Shown here: positions 8,295-15,117 of the stretch, one piece after another
Layout of the letters: the number at the start of each line of letters is the position of its first letter
How positions within the stretch are numbered: the first letter of the stretch is position 1
Assembly (NCBI GenBank): GCA_023229795.1
Contig: JALNYP010000055.1
Span: 1-26,440, forward strand
Direction: 5' to 3'
Source of the DNA: Syntrophobacterales bacterium
GTDB lineage: Bacteria > Desulfobacterota > Desulfobaccia > Desulfobaccales > 0-14-0-80-60-11
Length of the DNA: 26,440 bases
The notes under the pieces: model-generated
Database searches by the model: none
Told to the model about the DNA's origin: nothing
What the model saw: only the letters and a program-made list of their open reading frames with translations
Position numbers and translations under genes: made by a program

Positions 8295-10034
8295 TTAAAG
8301 AATAAAGTTATAAGGGTCCCAGAGAAAGGCCAGAATCCCGGCCAGGATCATATTCCCTTCCACCATGGATTCCAGCAGCAGGCTCGATTCCATCATAAAC
8401 CGGCGGTAGAGGAGGAGATAGCCCAGCATATAGACGCCGGACAGGCTCAGGACATAGCCCAGGGAGGGAATGACCCCGGCCCAGGCAGCCCCCAGCAACA
8501 TACCGATAAACAGTAGGGAACCGATGCATAAGAGGTTTAAGGTGCGCTCCTTGCCCAGGGCGATGGCCAAGGTCTCCTTGCCCACCACCCGGTCCCCTTC
8601 AATGGCCATGATTTCGAACAGGCCCGAACGGATAAAGATCATGCCCGCTACGAAAAAGAAGGCGATGGCGGTGGCGCCCGAAGATCCCTGATCGGAGCAC
8701 ACCACCGGAATGAGGGCGGCCAGCACGCCCCAGGCCACTGCGGTGAACATGGTCTTGGAGCCCGGAATCTCCTTGAGCCGGGTGATGCCGGTCATCCGGG
8801 CCACGCGGTCCGGGATGATCTTGAAGCTGTACGTCAGGCCGATACTGCTCATGACCAGGACAAAGATGAAGGGCAGCAGCCCCAGGTAGGCCCCCAGGGC
8901 CAGAGCCATGAAGGCCGAGAGTCCGCCGGTGACCAAGAGAAATCGCCGGTGGCGGCCATAAAACATGGTCTGCACCGGATCGTTGAGTTTGGAGGCCTTG
9001 TCGGTAAAATGGTTGAGCAGGTGCATGGCATAGACATAGAAAAACGCCACGAAAAAATAGGTGAACTGGGGCTCCACCTGCTGCAGCAAAGAGGAGGTGT
9101 AGCTGAGGGAACCGGCGCCGGTGGCCACGTATAAGTTGGACTTGAGGAAAAACCGCCAGGCGCGGTACAGGTAGTTGGTCCAGGAGCCGGGGCGAAAAGC
9201 CCAGGCATGTTTCAAGGTGTTCACCACGTTGCTGATGAGCCAGTGCGGCGTCGAGGCCCCGGCGGTCACGCCCACGGTCTGATACCGGCTCATCTCCACC
9301 AGATCCAGTTCCTGCTCGGTCTCCACCTGGTAGGTGGGGATGCCGGTGGCCTGGGAGATCTCCACCAGCCTCTGGGTATTGCCGCTGTTGCGGCCGCCCA
9401 CCACCACCAGAGCCTCAGCTTGCCGGGCCAATTCCTGGACTTCAGCCTGGCGGGAGGCCGTGGCGTCGCAGATCGTATTGAAGATTTGGGCCTGGGGAAA
9501 CCGGGCGGTAATGTCCCGGACCCGGGCCTCGAAATGGCTTTCGCTCTGGGTGGTTTGGGCCACCACGATCAGATCTTTAAGGTCCGGCAAGGCCGCCGCG
9601 TCCTGGGAGGTGGAGACCACATAGCCCCGCCCCTCGGTATAGCCGAGCAAGCCCCGGACCTCCGGATGATCGGCATCCCCCACGATCAGGGTGGCATAGC
9701 CTCTGGCGGCCCAGCGCCGGATGATGGCCTGGACCTTAGCCACCCGGGGGCAGGTGGCGTCGATGATGGGTCCGCCGCCCCCTTCCAGCAGACTGCGTTC
9801 CTGGGGCGGAATGCCGTGGGCCCGGATCACCACCAGGCCCGGCGGCACGTCTTCCCCGACTTGCAAGACCTTAATACCCCGTTCCCGCAATAAATCCAAC
9901 ACCTGGGGATTATGAATCAGGGGGCCATAGGTGTAAATCTTGGCGTGGTTTTCGTTGATGGCCTTGAGGACCAATTCCAAGGCCCGCTTGACGCCGATGC
10001 AAAATCCGGCGGTCCGTGCCAAAACCACCTTCAC
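8295..10034 (-). CDS. ispH: IspH-UbiA fusion: HMBPP reductase joined to a prenyltransferase-like membrane domain
   Basis: Residues 1 to about 278 are IspH (LytB), the 4Fe-4S enzyme that reduces HMBPP to IPP and DMAPP at the end of the MEP pathway. Cluster cysteines Cys12, Cys95 and Cys189 are present, as are His41, His73, His123, Glu125 in DHPEV, the SGNT motif (217-220) and Ser261. Residues from about 285 to 579 form a hydrophobic UbiA-superfamily domain with several membrane helices, a YSFKIIP element (402-408), LKEIPGSKT (420-428) and EIMAIEGDRVVGKETLA (474-490), the counterpart of the second Asp-rich motif. The first Asp-rich motif is degenerate (NHFTDKASKLND, 341-352). Normal IspH is about 280-310 residues, so this is a true fusion in one open frame. 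GTG at 10034 has AGGAGG nine bases upstream. The acceptor substrate is unknown; a carotenoid or quinone ring are candidates. Confidence 0.93.
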   Translation of the reverse strand: MKVVLARTAGFCIGVKRALELVLKAINENHAKIYTYGPLIHNPQVLDLLRERGIKVLQVGEDVPPGLVVIRAHGIPPQERSLLEGGGGPIIDATCPRVAKVQAIIRRWAARGYATLIVGDADHPEVRGLLGYTEGRGYVVSTSQDAAALPDLKDLIVVAQTTQSESHFEARVRDITARFPQAQIFNTICDATASRQAEVQELARQAEALVVVGGRNSGNTQRLVEISQATGIPTYQVETEQELDLVEMSRYQTVGVTAGASTPHWLISNVVNTLKHAWAFRPGSWTNYLYRAWRFFLKSNLYVATGAGSLSYTSSLLQQVEPQFTYFFVAFFYVYAMHLLNHFTDKASKLNDPVQTMFYGRHRRFLLVTGGLSAFMALALGAYLGLLPFIFVLVMSSIGLTYSFKIIPDRVARMTGITRLKEIPGSKTMFTAVAWGVLAALIPVVCSDQGSSGATAIAFFFVAGMIFIRSGLFEIMAIEGDRVVGKETLAIALGKERTLNLLCIGSLLFIGMLLGAAWAGVIPSLGYVLSLSGVYMLGYLLLYRRFMMESSLLLESMVEGNMILAGILAFLWDPYNFIL

Positions 10035-10093
10035 TGCGCTCTACCTCCTGCCCCACCCGCGGCAACTGCACTCCTGAATTTCATATGCTTATT

Positions 10094-10122
10094 ATGATAC
10101 CTTTTTTCCGCCATTTCGACAA
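10094..10122 (-). promoter_or_regulatory. Candidate promoter of the IspH-UbiA gene
   Basis: On the minus strand TTGTCG (10122-10117) and TATCAT (10099-10094) are separated by exactly 17 bases, a good sigma-70 match. Start would be near 10087, giving a leader of about 53 bases that includes the AGGAGG ribosome-binding site. Confidence 0.5.
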
Positions 10123-10152
10123 ATCTCCGGGTGACCCCGGCGCCTCGCGCCG

Positions 10153-10180
10153 TTGACCCCCGAGTCGGCTTTATGATAAG
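10153..10180 (+). promoter_or_regulatory. Candidate promoter of the CruF-like gene
   Basis: TTGACC (10153-10158) and GATAAG (10175-10180) are 16 bases apart on the plus strand; the -35 is good and the -10 only fair. It is divergent from the IspH-UbiA promoter within a 178-base intergenic region, so the two genes could share a regulator. Confidence 0.35.
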
Positions 10181-10212
10181 GTGAAAACCCATTCGGACGA
10201 GGTAAAGAAATT

Positions 10213-11010
10213 ATGGCCCATGTCCTCGGGCTCCTGGCGGGCACCGTCTGGCTCAGGCCCTACGTGTTCATTTTTTTAGGGGTTTACCTGCTGTTGGCCA
10301 CCTGGCGTCTGGGGGCCGGCCGGGCCCTGGCCTTTCTGGTTTTGGGCTATCTGATCTCCTGGGCCGCGGAGTTCTGGTCCATTCACTTCGGCTTTCCCTT
10401 CGGAGAATATATCTATATCCCCGCCACGGTGGACCGGGAGCTCTGGGTGGCCGGGGTGCCGTTCATGGATTCCCTGTCCTATGTCTTCCTGGCCTATGCC
10501 AGCTATTGCCTGGCCCAGGTGGCGCTGACGCCGGGGCGCTGGCAAGGCCAAGGGTTCTATCTCAATGAGACAGCCGCCCCGGAGGGTTCGTGGCGCCCGG
10601 TCATCCTGGGCGCGGTGCTCATGGTAGCCCTGGATATCGTCATCGATCCGGTGGCCCTCAGGGGGTACCGCTGGTTCCTGGGGCAAATCTACGGCTATCC
10701 CGACTCCGGGACCTATTTCGGCATCACCTTGAGCAATTTCGGCGGCTGGTTCCTGGTGGCCCTGGTGCTCATCCGGGTGTTGCAGCGCCTGGCCGCCCGC
10801 ATCCCCCCTTCTCCCTGGTGGGATTGGGGCCGGCGGGACTTCCCCTCCCAGGCCCTGTTGGGGCCGGGTCTCTATCTGGGCATCCTGGGATTCAACCTGG
10901 CCATGACCTTCAACATCGGGGAGACTTGCCTGGGCTGGGTGGGGATCTTCATCTATCTCCCCTTCTTAACCTGGCTGGTCCTCAAGATCGCGCCCGGCGG
11001 CCAGCAGTAA
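10213..11010 (+). CDS. CruF-like carotenoid biosynthesis membrane protein (DUF422)
   Basis: Integral membrane protein of the carotenoid biosynthesis family (PF04240), whose characterised CruF members hydrate the psi-ends of acyclic carotenoids. The 265-residue chain has about seven hydrophobic segments. Family-type motifs are visible: SWAAEFWSIHFGFPFGEY (about 49-66), GVPFMDSLSY (81-90) and MVALDIVIDPVALRGYRW (about 137-154), the last carrying the conserved aspartates. GAGG lies ten bases upstream of the ATG. The gene is divergent from the IspH-UbiA fusion, and its last 45 bases overlap the convergent nucleosidase gene. The family assignment is firm. Activity as a hydratase is inference, because some members of this family have no known function. 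Confidence 0.82.
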   Translation: MAHVLGLLAGTVWLRPYVFIFLGVYLLLATWRLGAGRALAFLVLGYLISWAAEFWSIHFGFPFGEYIYIPATVDRELWVAGVPFMDSLSYVFLAYASYCLAQVALTPGRWQGQGFYLNETAAPEGSWRPVILGAVLMVALDIVIDPVALRGYRWFLGQIYGYPDSGTYFGITLSNFGGWFLVALVLIRVLQRLAARIPPSPWWDWGRRDFPSQALLGPGLYLGILGFNLAMTFNIGETCLGWVGIFIYLPFLTWLVLKIAPGGQQ

Positions 11011-11790
11011 AGGCCAGAGGGCCGTCAAGGCCCCGGCCAGGGCTCGGCCGGCCAGGCGGCTGCGGCCCCAGAGACGCGCCAGGTCCCGCGCCCGCCTCAG
11101 GTCCCCGGCCAGCCACCTCAAGGCTGCCCCGGCCCCGGCGGCGGCCTGCCGGTCCCCCAATCCATGCAGAAATCCGGGAATCTCTTCTTCCCCCATGTCC
11201 GTAATGGCCCTGAGACTCAAAAAGGGTAATCCGCAGGCCGCGGCTACCCCGGCCAAGACGCTAGTTTCCAAATCCAGCACCGGCCGGGCCAGACCAGAGA
11301 GGGGCTGGCCCTCCCGTCCTTTAGCGATGATACGCGTGGTGGTGACCAGGCTGCCGGGGGCCGCGGCGAACCCCGCGGCCTCAAGGGCGCGGCAGAAAAC
11401 CGGCAGAGGCTCAGGCGGCGGCGGGGCCGGCCTTGCCGCGAGTTCCCGGGTGTCCGGGTCATAGTCCCAGAAGGTCTCGCCCAGGATCAGATCCCCGGGC
11501 GCCAACTCCGGGGTCAGGGCGCCGCCGAAGCCGACGGAGACCAGGAGCGCCGGTCGTAAGCCCGCCACCAGAGTCTCCCCGGCCCTCCGCACCGCGGCCC
11601 GGCCCATGCCGGACAGGGCCGCCACCGCCTCAATGCCCACTTCCCAGGCCGGCAGTCCCAGATCCCGGCGCCGTTGGGTGGGCATCCGGCGCAAAAAAGG
11701 CCGCACTTCCTGGGGAAGTGCAGCCATGAAGAGAATCCGACAAGTCCGGGTGGGAGTTGCAACCCCCCGGTCCGCGGCCAGCAGGGACAT
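10966..11790 (-). CDS. Nucleosidase/phosphorylase-superfamily protein (futalosine hydrolase, HpnG or MTA/SAH-nucleosidase type)
   Basis: Enzyme of the PNP_UDP_1 fold, which cleaves the N-glycosidic bond of a nucleoside or modified nucleoside. The 274-residue chain has the N-terminal core MAALPQEVRPFL (from 22), a glycine-rich loop VSVGFGGALTPELAPGDLI (85-102), and VLDLETSVLA (171-180) with Glu175 in the ribose-binding position. RAITDMG (194-200) carries the catalytic Asp198. A cysteine-free arginine-rich tail follows. Three family roles fit: futalosine hydrolase (menaquinone), adenosylhopane nucleosidase HpnG (hopanoids) and MTA/SAH nucleosidase. The lipid-gene neighbours favour the first two. 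The start codon overlaps the upstream stop (TGATG), implying coupling. The 3' end overlaps the convergent CruF-like gene by 45 bases. Confidence 0.8.
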   Translation of the reverse strand: MSLLAADRGVATPTRTCRILFMAALPQEVRPFLRRMPTQRRRDLGLPAWEVGIEAVAALSGMGRAAVRRAGETLVAGLRPALLVSVGFGGALTPELAPGDLILGETFWDYDPDTRELAARPAPPPPEPLPVFCRALEAAGFAAAPGSLVTTTRIIAKGREGQPLSGLARPVLDLETSVLAGVAAACGLPFLSLRAITDMGEEEIPGFLHGLGDRQAAAGAGAALRWLAGDLRRARDLARLWGRSRLAGRALAGALTALWPLLLAAGRDLEDQPG

Positions 11791-12524
11791 CAGGGTTTGG
11801 GTAACGGCAACTGGTTCGGGTTGGGTTGCTCCGGAGAATACAACTCCGGTTGCTCGGGGGCGTTCCCCACCTGTTTGGGCCCCCGAAAACGGCGGCCCCG
11901 CACCAGGAGATTGCCGTTCTTATGGAGCACGGTGTGGTCGTCCAGGATGATGAGCCCGTGCCGGGCGGAAATATCGGAATAATATTGGTACTTCATGTGT
12001 TTATGGTTGAGGCGGTATTTGAAGAAAAGGAAGAACACCATGTAAATGACCACGATGACTCCCAGTCCGGCCAGGACATAGCTCAGGAAACGGAAGGTGT
12101 TATAGCCCAGAGAACCCAGCCAGGCCATGATATGGTTCATGTTGTAGAGGGCGAACACGGTCACCAGGAGCAGAAAGAGGATGCTTAAGTAAGGCAGCCG
12201 CTTGATCTGCCCGATCAGCACGTCCATCTGGTTGACCGGGGTTTCATCGTCGTCGGCCTTCACTTCCGCTTCGCCGCCCAGGAAGTAATTGAACCCGGTG
12301 ATGATCACGCCCATCAGGAAGGTGAAGACAATGGGGAAAGCAAAAGCCACGAAGACGTATTCCCGCCACGGAAAGGCGGATTGCACCCGGTGGTACTTAT
12401 CATCGGAAGCCCACAGGACTACCACGATAAAGATGAGAATCTCGAGGATCCCGACGAGCTTGAGATAGTCGAAGAAGAGCTTCTTCCGGTCAGCCTTGGT
12501 GAAATAATTGGCAAGTTTGGACAT
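11790..12524 (-). CDS. Unrecognised membrane protein with proline-rich C-terminus
   Basis: I do not recognise this family. The 244-residue product has four predicted membrane helices (about 24-40, 55-78, 112-130 and 144-168), with a short acidic loop containing ADDDE between helices 2 and 3. A cytoplasmic-looking basic stretch (KYRLNHKHMKYQYY) follows the last helix. The C-terminal 40 residues are rich in Pro, Gln and Asn (PEQPELYSPEQPNPNQLPLP). Start is ATG at 12524. Its stop overlaps the start of the nucleosidase gene, so the two are probably translated together, which suggests a membrane-linked role in the same process. No catalytic motif is visible. Confidence 0.75.
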   Translation of the reverse strand: MSKLANYFTKADRKKLFFDYLKLVGILEILIFIVVVLWASDDKYHRVQSAFPWREYVFVAFAFPIVFTFLMGVIITGFNYFLGGEAEVKADDDETPVNQMDVLIGQIKRLPYLSILFLLLVTVFALYNMNHIMAWLGSLGYNTFRFLSYVLAGLGVIVVIYMVFFLFFKYRLNHKHMKYQYYSDISARHGLIILDDHTVLHKNGNLLVRGRRFRGPKQVGNAPEQPELYSPEQPNPNQLPLPKP

Positions 12525-12744
12525 ACAAAAGACCCCTGGCGCTTTTACCTTTGTGCGTACAAGATAACCATAAAAGCGGCGCCGGTCAATCCTTTTCTGG
12601 CGGCCGGGTCTCGGAGGGGTGGGGCGGGATGACGAGGTCTAATCAGCAAAGTTCCGGCGGAGCCGCCCGGTTTCGGAGAATTCCCGGGCAGCCGCGGCCG
12701 GCCGGCAGGACAAGCCCCTTTGCCTGTGCCGGATGGTGCTAGGA

Positions 12745-12779
12745 GCGCGGCTCCGGGGTTCCGGGACCCCCAGCCGCGC
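12745..12779 (-). terminator. Strong hairpin downstream of the cold-shock gene
   Basis: GCGCGGCT (12745-12752) pairs perfectly with AGCCGCGC (12772-12779), and inside it GGGGT (12755-12759) pairs with ACCCC (12766-12770). It starts 12 bases after the csp stop on the minus strand. No T-run follows, so it may protect the 3' end or act in Rho-dependent ending rather than as a classical terminator. Confidence 0.5.
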
Positions 12780-12790
12780 CCGGTTACCCC

Positions 12791-13000
12791 CTAACGCCCG
12801 AGCTTCACAACGTTCTGGGCCTGAAGTCCTTTGTTGCCTTGCACTACTTCAAATTCCACCGCCTGGTTCTCTTGCAGCGACTTGAACCCTTCCCCCTGGA
12901 TGGCGGTATGATGTACGAAAACGTCGGTGCCGTCCTCTTGGCTGATGAAACCATAACCTTTGGCGTCATTGAACCACTTTACCTTTCCCGTTACTTTCAT
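12791..13000 (-). CDS. Cold-shock domain protein (CspA family)
   Basis: Single-domain nucleic-acid chaperone of 69 residues that binds single-stranded RNA or DNA. The RNP-1 motif KGYGFI and RNP-2 motif VFVHHTAI are intact, with MKVTGKVKWFNDAKGYGF at the N-terminus. I placed the start at the internal ATG at 13000, not at the frame's first possible start at 13033. The family begins at MxxGxVKWF, and AGGAGGG lies 11 bases upstream of 13000. A candidate promoter about 150 bases upstream leaves a long leader with two hairpins, as in cspA-type genes whose leader controls temperature response. Members of this family may also be constitutive, so cold induction is not established. Confidence 0.95.
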   Translation of the reverse strand: MKVTGKVKWFNDAKGYGFISQEDGTDVFVHHTAIQGEGFKSLQENQAVEFEVVQGNKGLQAQNVVKLGR

Positions 13001-13031
13001 GCTCAGACAACCCTCCTGAAAATTGGCGGCC

Positions 13032-13181
13032 ATGCCGTCCGCGGCATAGGACCTGAAAAAGCCGTCAGAAAAATACGGCGCGGTGGCGAATCCCGCTCCG
13101 ATTCGGTTCCATGACCACGGGCCGTCTCAAGTCTGACGCGCTTTACTGTTTCTTTTTAGTTATCTATCCCGTCGATGTCAA
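13032..13181 (-). promoter_or_regulatory. Candidate csp promoter and structured long leader
   Basis: On the minus strand TTGACA (13181-13176) and TAAAAA (13158-13153) are 17 bases apart, giving a start near 13146 and a leader of about 145 bases. The leader contains GCCGT/ACGGC (13061-13065 with 13075-13079), followed on the minus strand by five T residues (13060-13056), which resembles a weak attenuator. A second stem, ATGCCG/CGGCAT, lies at 13032-13047. The 379-base gap up to the kinase gene otherwise holds only the kinase terminator. Confidence 0.4.
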
Positions 13182-13268
13182 GGCAAAATCACGTCCAGCG
13201 CAAGATTTCGCCAACCGCCCCCGCTTCCGTCTGACGAACGCCGCACAATTTTCAGGAAAGAACCCAGT

Positions 13269-13298
13269 AAAAAAGGGCAGGAGCTTGAGCTCCTACCC
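13269..13298 (-). terminator. Rho-independent terminator after the pseudo-receiver kinase gene
   Basis: Read on the minus strand, GGGTAGGAGC (13298-13289), loop TCAA and GCTCCTGCCC (13284-13275) form a ten-pair stem with one T-G pair, followed by six T residues (13274-13269). It lies about 80 bases beyond the kinase stop and separates the signalling cluster from the csp gene. Confidence 0.88.
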
Positions 13299-13379
13299 TC
13301 GCCCCGCGCCATTCCCCGTTGTGCTTCCCAGGGGCGCAGGGCCGTCCCCTAGCGTGTTGACGGTTACCCTCCGCCAGGC

Positions 13380-14489
13380 TCAAACATGCGGCAAGGACAC
13401 CACGAAGTTGGAGCCGTCATTTTTGGCTTCATACCAGATATCGCCACCCTGGTTCTGGATGATGTCCCGGCTGAGGGATAGCCCGAGACCCATGCCCCGG
13501 CGGCCCTTCCTGGACCTCCGCAACTCCGGGCCGGAGGAGAAGAGCATGGAACGGTATTCCTCGGGAATCGCCTGGCCGGTATTGTATACGTTCAGGCGGC
13601 AATTAGACCCCTGGTCCTCGAAATCGATCATGATGGTGCAGCCGCGGCCGCCATACTTGATGCCGTTATTGATGAGATTACGGAAGATGCTCTTTAGCCA
13701 CAATTTGCTGCCCTTGACCTGGATGCCCCCTTCCGGGCGGTTATGCAGCCGGTTCACGAGGGTGATGTTGTGGTCGCGAATTTCCGGGGCCAGTTCGGTC
13801 AGGACCGGCTCGACAATGTCTTCCGTCAAATCGAGGACGTCCTTTTCTTTTCTGGACGGCCGCGGCTCCGACAGGGCCTTGCCGATGAAATCCTCCGTCA
13901 TGTGGATCATGCCTTTGACCCGATCGGAAACCTCATGGAGTTTGGCGGCGACGTTCTCGCTCATTTCACTTCTGGATCCCCGGGCCAGGAGCTTCAAGGC
14001 CGCAGAAGTGGAAACCATGGAACTCCTGATGTCGTGGAGCATCAACATCATCTGCGGCCGGGCCTGATTGCAGTCCGCGGTCACTTCGGCCGGAACCTGC
14101 ATGGGTTCGAGGTCCACCACATCCCGCCCCGCCAGGCATTGGCTCACCCGCCGCCACAGTTCCGTGGGGCTCACCGGCATCAGGATGTAGTCATCGACTT
14201 CAACCTCGTAGGCCTCGATGGGGAAAATCATTTCGTTATTGCCGCTGACCACTACGACCTTAACTTCGGGGTTGAGCCGCTTGGCCCGCTTCAATATATC
14301 CAGCCCATCCAGATTTTCCGTGGTGAGCTTGGCAATGACCAGATCATAGTTCTTTTTTACCAGAGCTTCGAGCGCGGCCTCAGGGCTGGCCGTGGTCTTG
14401 ACCGTAAACCCTTTATATTCCAAAACCCAGCCTATCGTCCGCAACAGGTTAGTGCCATCGCTAATCAGCAGAATGTCATATCTGGCCAT
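13380..14489 (-). CDS. Histidine kinase with N-terminal pseudo-receiver domain
   Basis: Cytoplasmic sensor-kinase-like protein of 369 residues without membrane segments. Residues 1-120 have the receiver fold, but the phospho-acceptor Asp is Lys54 (DLVIAKLTTENLDGLDILK) and the conserved switch-region Lys is Met104 (DDYILMPVSPTEL). One acid-pocket residue is also changed (ISDG). This domain should not accept phosphate. The kinase half has the H-box MLHDIRSSMVSTSAAL with His152, the N-box FRNLINNGIKYG with Asn271 and Asn275, G1 VYNTGQAIPEE (Asn303 where Asp is usual, a tolerated variant) and G2 RRGMGLGLSLSRDII. It is the last gene of the signalling cluster, with its own candidate promoter and a terminator. 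The domain may sense a partner or ligand instead of a phosphate. Possible targets are the response regulators encoded upstream. Confidence 0.9.
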   Translation of the reverse strand: MARYDILLISDGTNLLRTIGWVLEYKGFTVKTTASPEAALEALVKKNYDLVIAKLTTENLDGLDILKRAKRLNPEVKVVVVSGNNEMIFPIEAYEVEVDDYILMPVSPTELWRRVSQCLAGRDVVDLEPMQVPAEVTADCNQARPQMMLMLHDIRSSMVSTSAALKLLARGSRSEMSENVAAKLHEVSDRVKGMIHMTEDFIGKALSEPRPSRKEKDVLDLTEDIVEPVLTELAPEIRDHNITLVNRLHNRPEGGIQVKGSKLWLKSIFRNLINNGIKYGGRGCTIMIDFEDQGSNCRLNVYNTGQAIPEEYRSMLFSSGPELRRSRKGRRGMGLGLSLSRDIIQNQGGDIWYEAKNDGSNFVVSLPHV

Positions 14490-14569
14490 CTGTCTGCTCC
14501 TTTGCTCTGCGCCGAGGTAAGTGCGGAGACTTTCAGGTGAACGATTAAATCGATTTGGGTTACGTTGCC

Positions 14570-14599
14570 ATTAAACTCGATAAAGCGTAATAGGGTCAA
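14570..14599 (-). promoter_or_regulatory. Candidate promoter of the pseudo-receiver kinase gene
   Basis: On the minus strand TTGACC (14599-14594) and TTTAAT (14575-14570) are 18 bases apart, each one base from consensus. Start would be near 14562, leaving a leader of about 72 bases. It lies just downstream of the receiver-only gene and of a NarL-type palindrome at 14623-14640. Confidence 0.45.
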
Positions 14600-14622
14600 T
14601 CCGCAAAACTGCCTATTTCAGG

Positions 14623-14640
14623 CTAGGTAAAACTACCTAT
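14623..14640. promoter_or_regulatory. NarL-type heptamer palindrome (site 1)
   Basis: CTAGGTA-aaac-TACCTAT overlaps the stop codon of the receiver-only gene and lies 24 bases upstream of the kinase promoter's -35 hexamer. TACCTAT matches the NarL consensus TACYYMT; the inverted partner has one mismatch. The 15 bases at 14626-14640 match 14 of 15 bases at 15213-15227. Confidence 0.45.
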
Positions 14641-15099
14641 CGGATCTTTCAGGATGTCGGCCCATTCTCCGGACTTTTCCGAAATAGTCCCGGGAAAACC
14701 GGAACCCATGGGCGGTACATAGATTTTTCCCTGGCGCACCGCGGCGATGGCCTTAAAAATGTGCCCCGCTACGTGTTGTTTCGGCAAGACCCCTTCGGCT
14801 CCGGCCTCCAGCCCGTGAAAGAGGTATTCCTTTTCATGATCCATGACCGTGATCAAGACCTTGGTCTCCGGATATCGTGACTTGATCAGTTTGGTGCCTT
14901 CCTCGGCCCGAAGATCGGGGATGAATAGATCCATGATCACCATTTCCGGAGAGCATAGTTCCAGAAGGTCGAACAGTTCTTGACGATCGCCGGCTTCTCC
15001 CGCTACTTCGATGTCGGGAATTTCTTCGAGGATCTTGCGCATTTCCCGGCGAAACCGGATGTGGTCGTCGGCCAAGACGATGCGATACGGACGATCCAT
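14623..15099 (-). CDS. Receiver-only response regulator (NarL-like receiver without DNA-binding domain)
   Basis: Protein of 158 residues whose receiver domain (1-123) closely resembles that of the NarL-type regulator encoded upstream: RIVLADDHIRFRREMRKIL against RIFLADDHVMFRRGVRSMI. Asp57 (VIMDLFIPD) and Lys107 are present, with the acid pair Asp11-Asp12, so it should accept phosphate. The LuxR-type helix-turn-helix that follows in its paralogue is absent; only about 35 unrelated residues follow, and the DNA after the stop does not encode one. It is therefore probably a duplicate that lost its output domain and serves as a phosphate sink or a protein-protein regulator. A 9-bp hairpin sits just before its ribosome-binding site (CTGGAG), and NarL-type heptamers lie upstream and at its end. 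Confidence 0.88.
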   Translation of the reverse strand: MDRPYRIVLADDHIRFRREMRKILEEIPDIEVAGEAGDRQELFDLLELCSPEMVIMDLFIPDLRAEEGTKLIKSRYPETKVLITVMDHEKEYLFHGLEAGAEGVLPKQHVAGHIFKAIAAVRQGKIYVPPMGSGFPGTISEKSGEWADILKDPIGSFT

Positions 15100-15117
15100 G
15101 GTTTTTCTCCAGCAGGC

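Noticed and set aside
13111..14067. A 318-codon plus-strand frame opposite the pseudo-receiver kinase gene
   Set aside because: Serine/arginine/leucine-rich shadow of a confidently identified kinase, and it runs through that gene's terminator.
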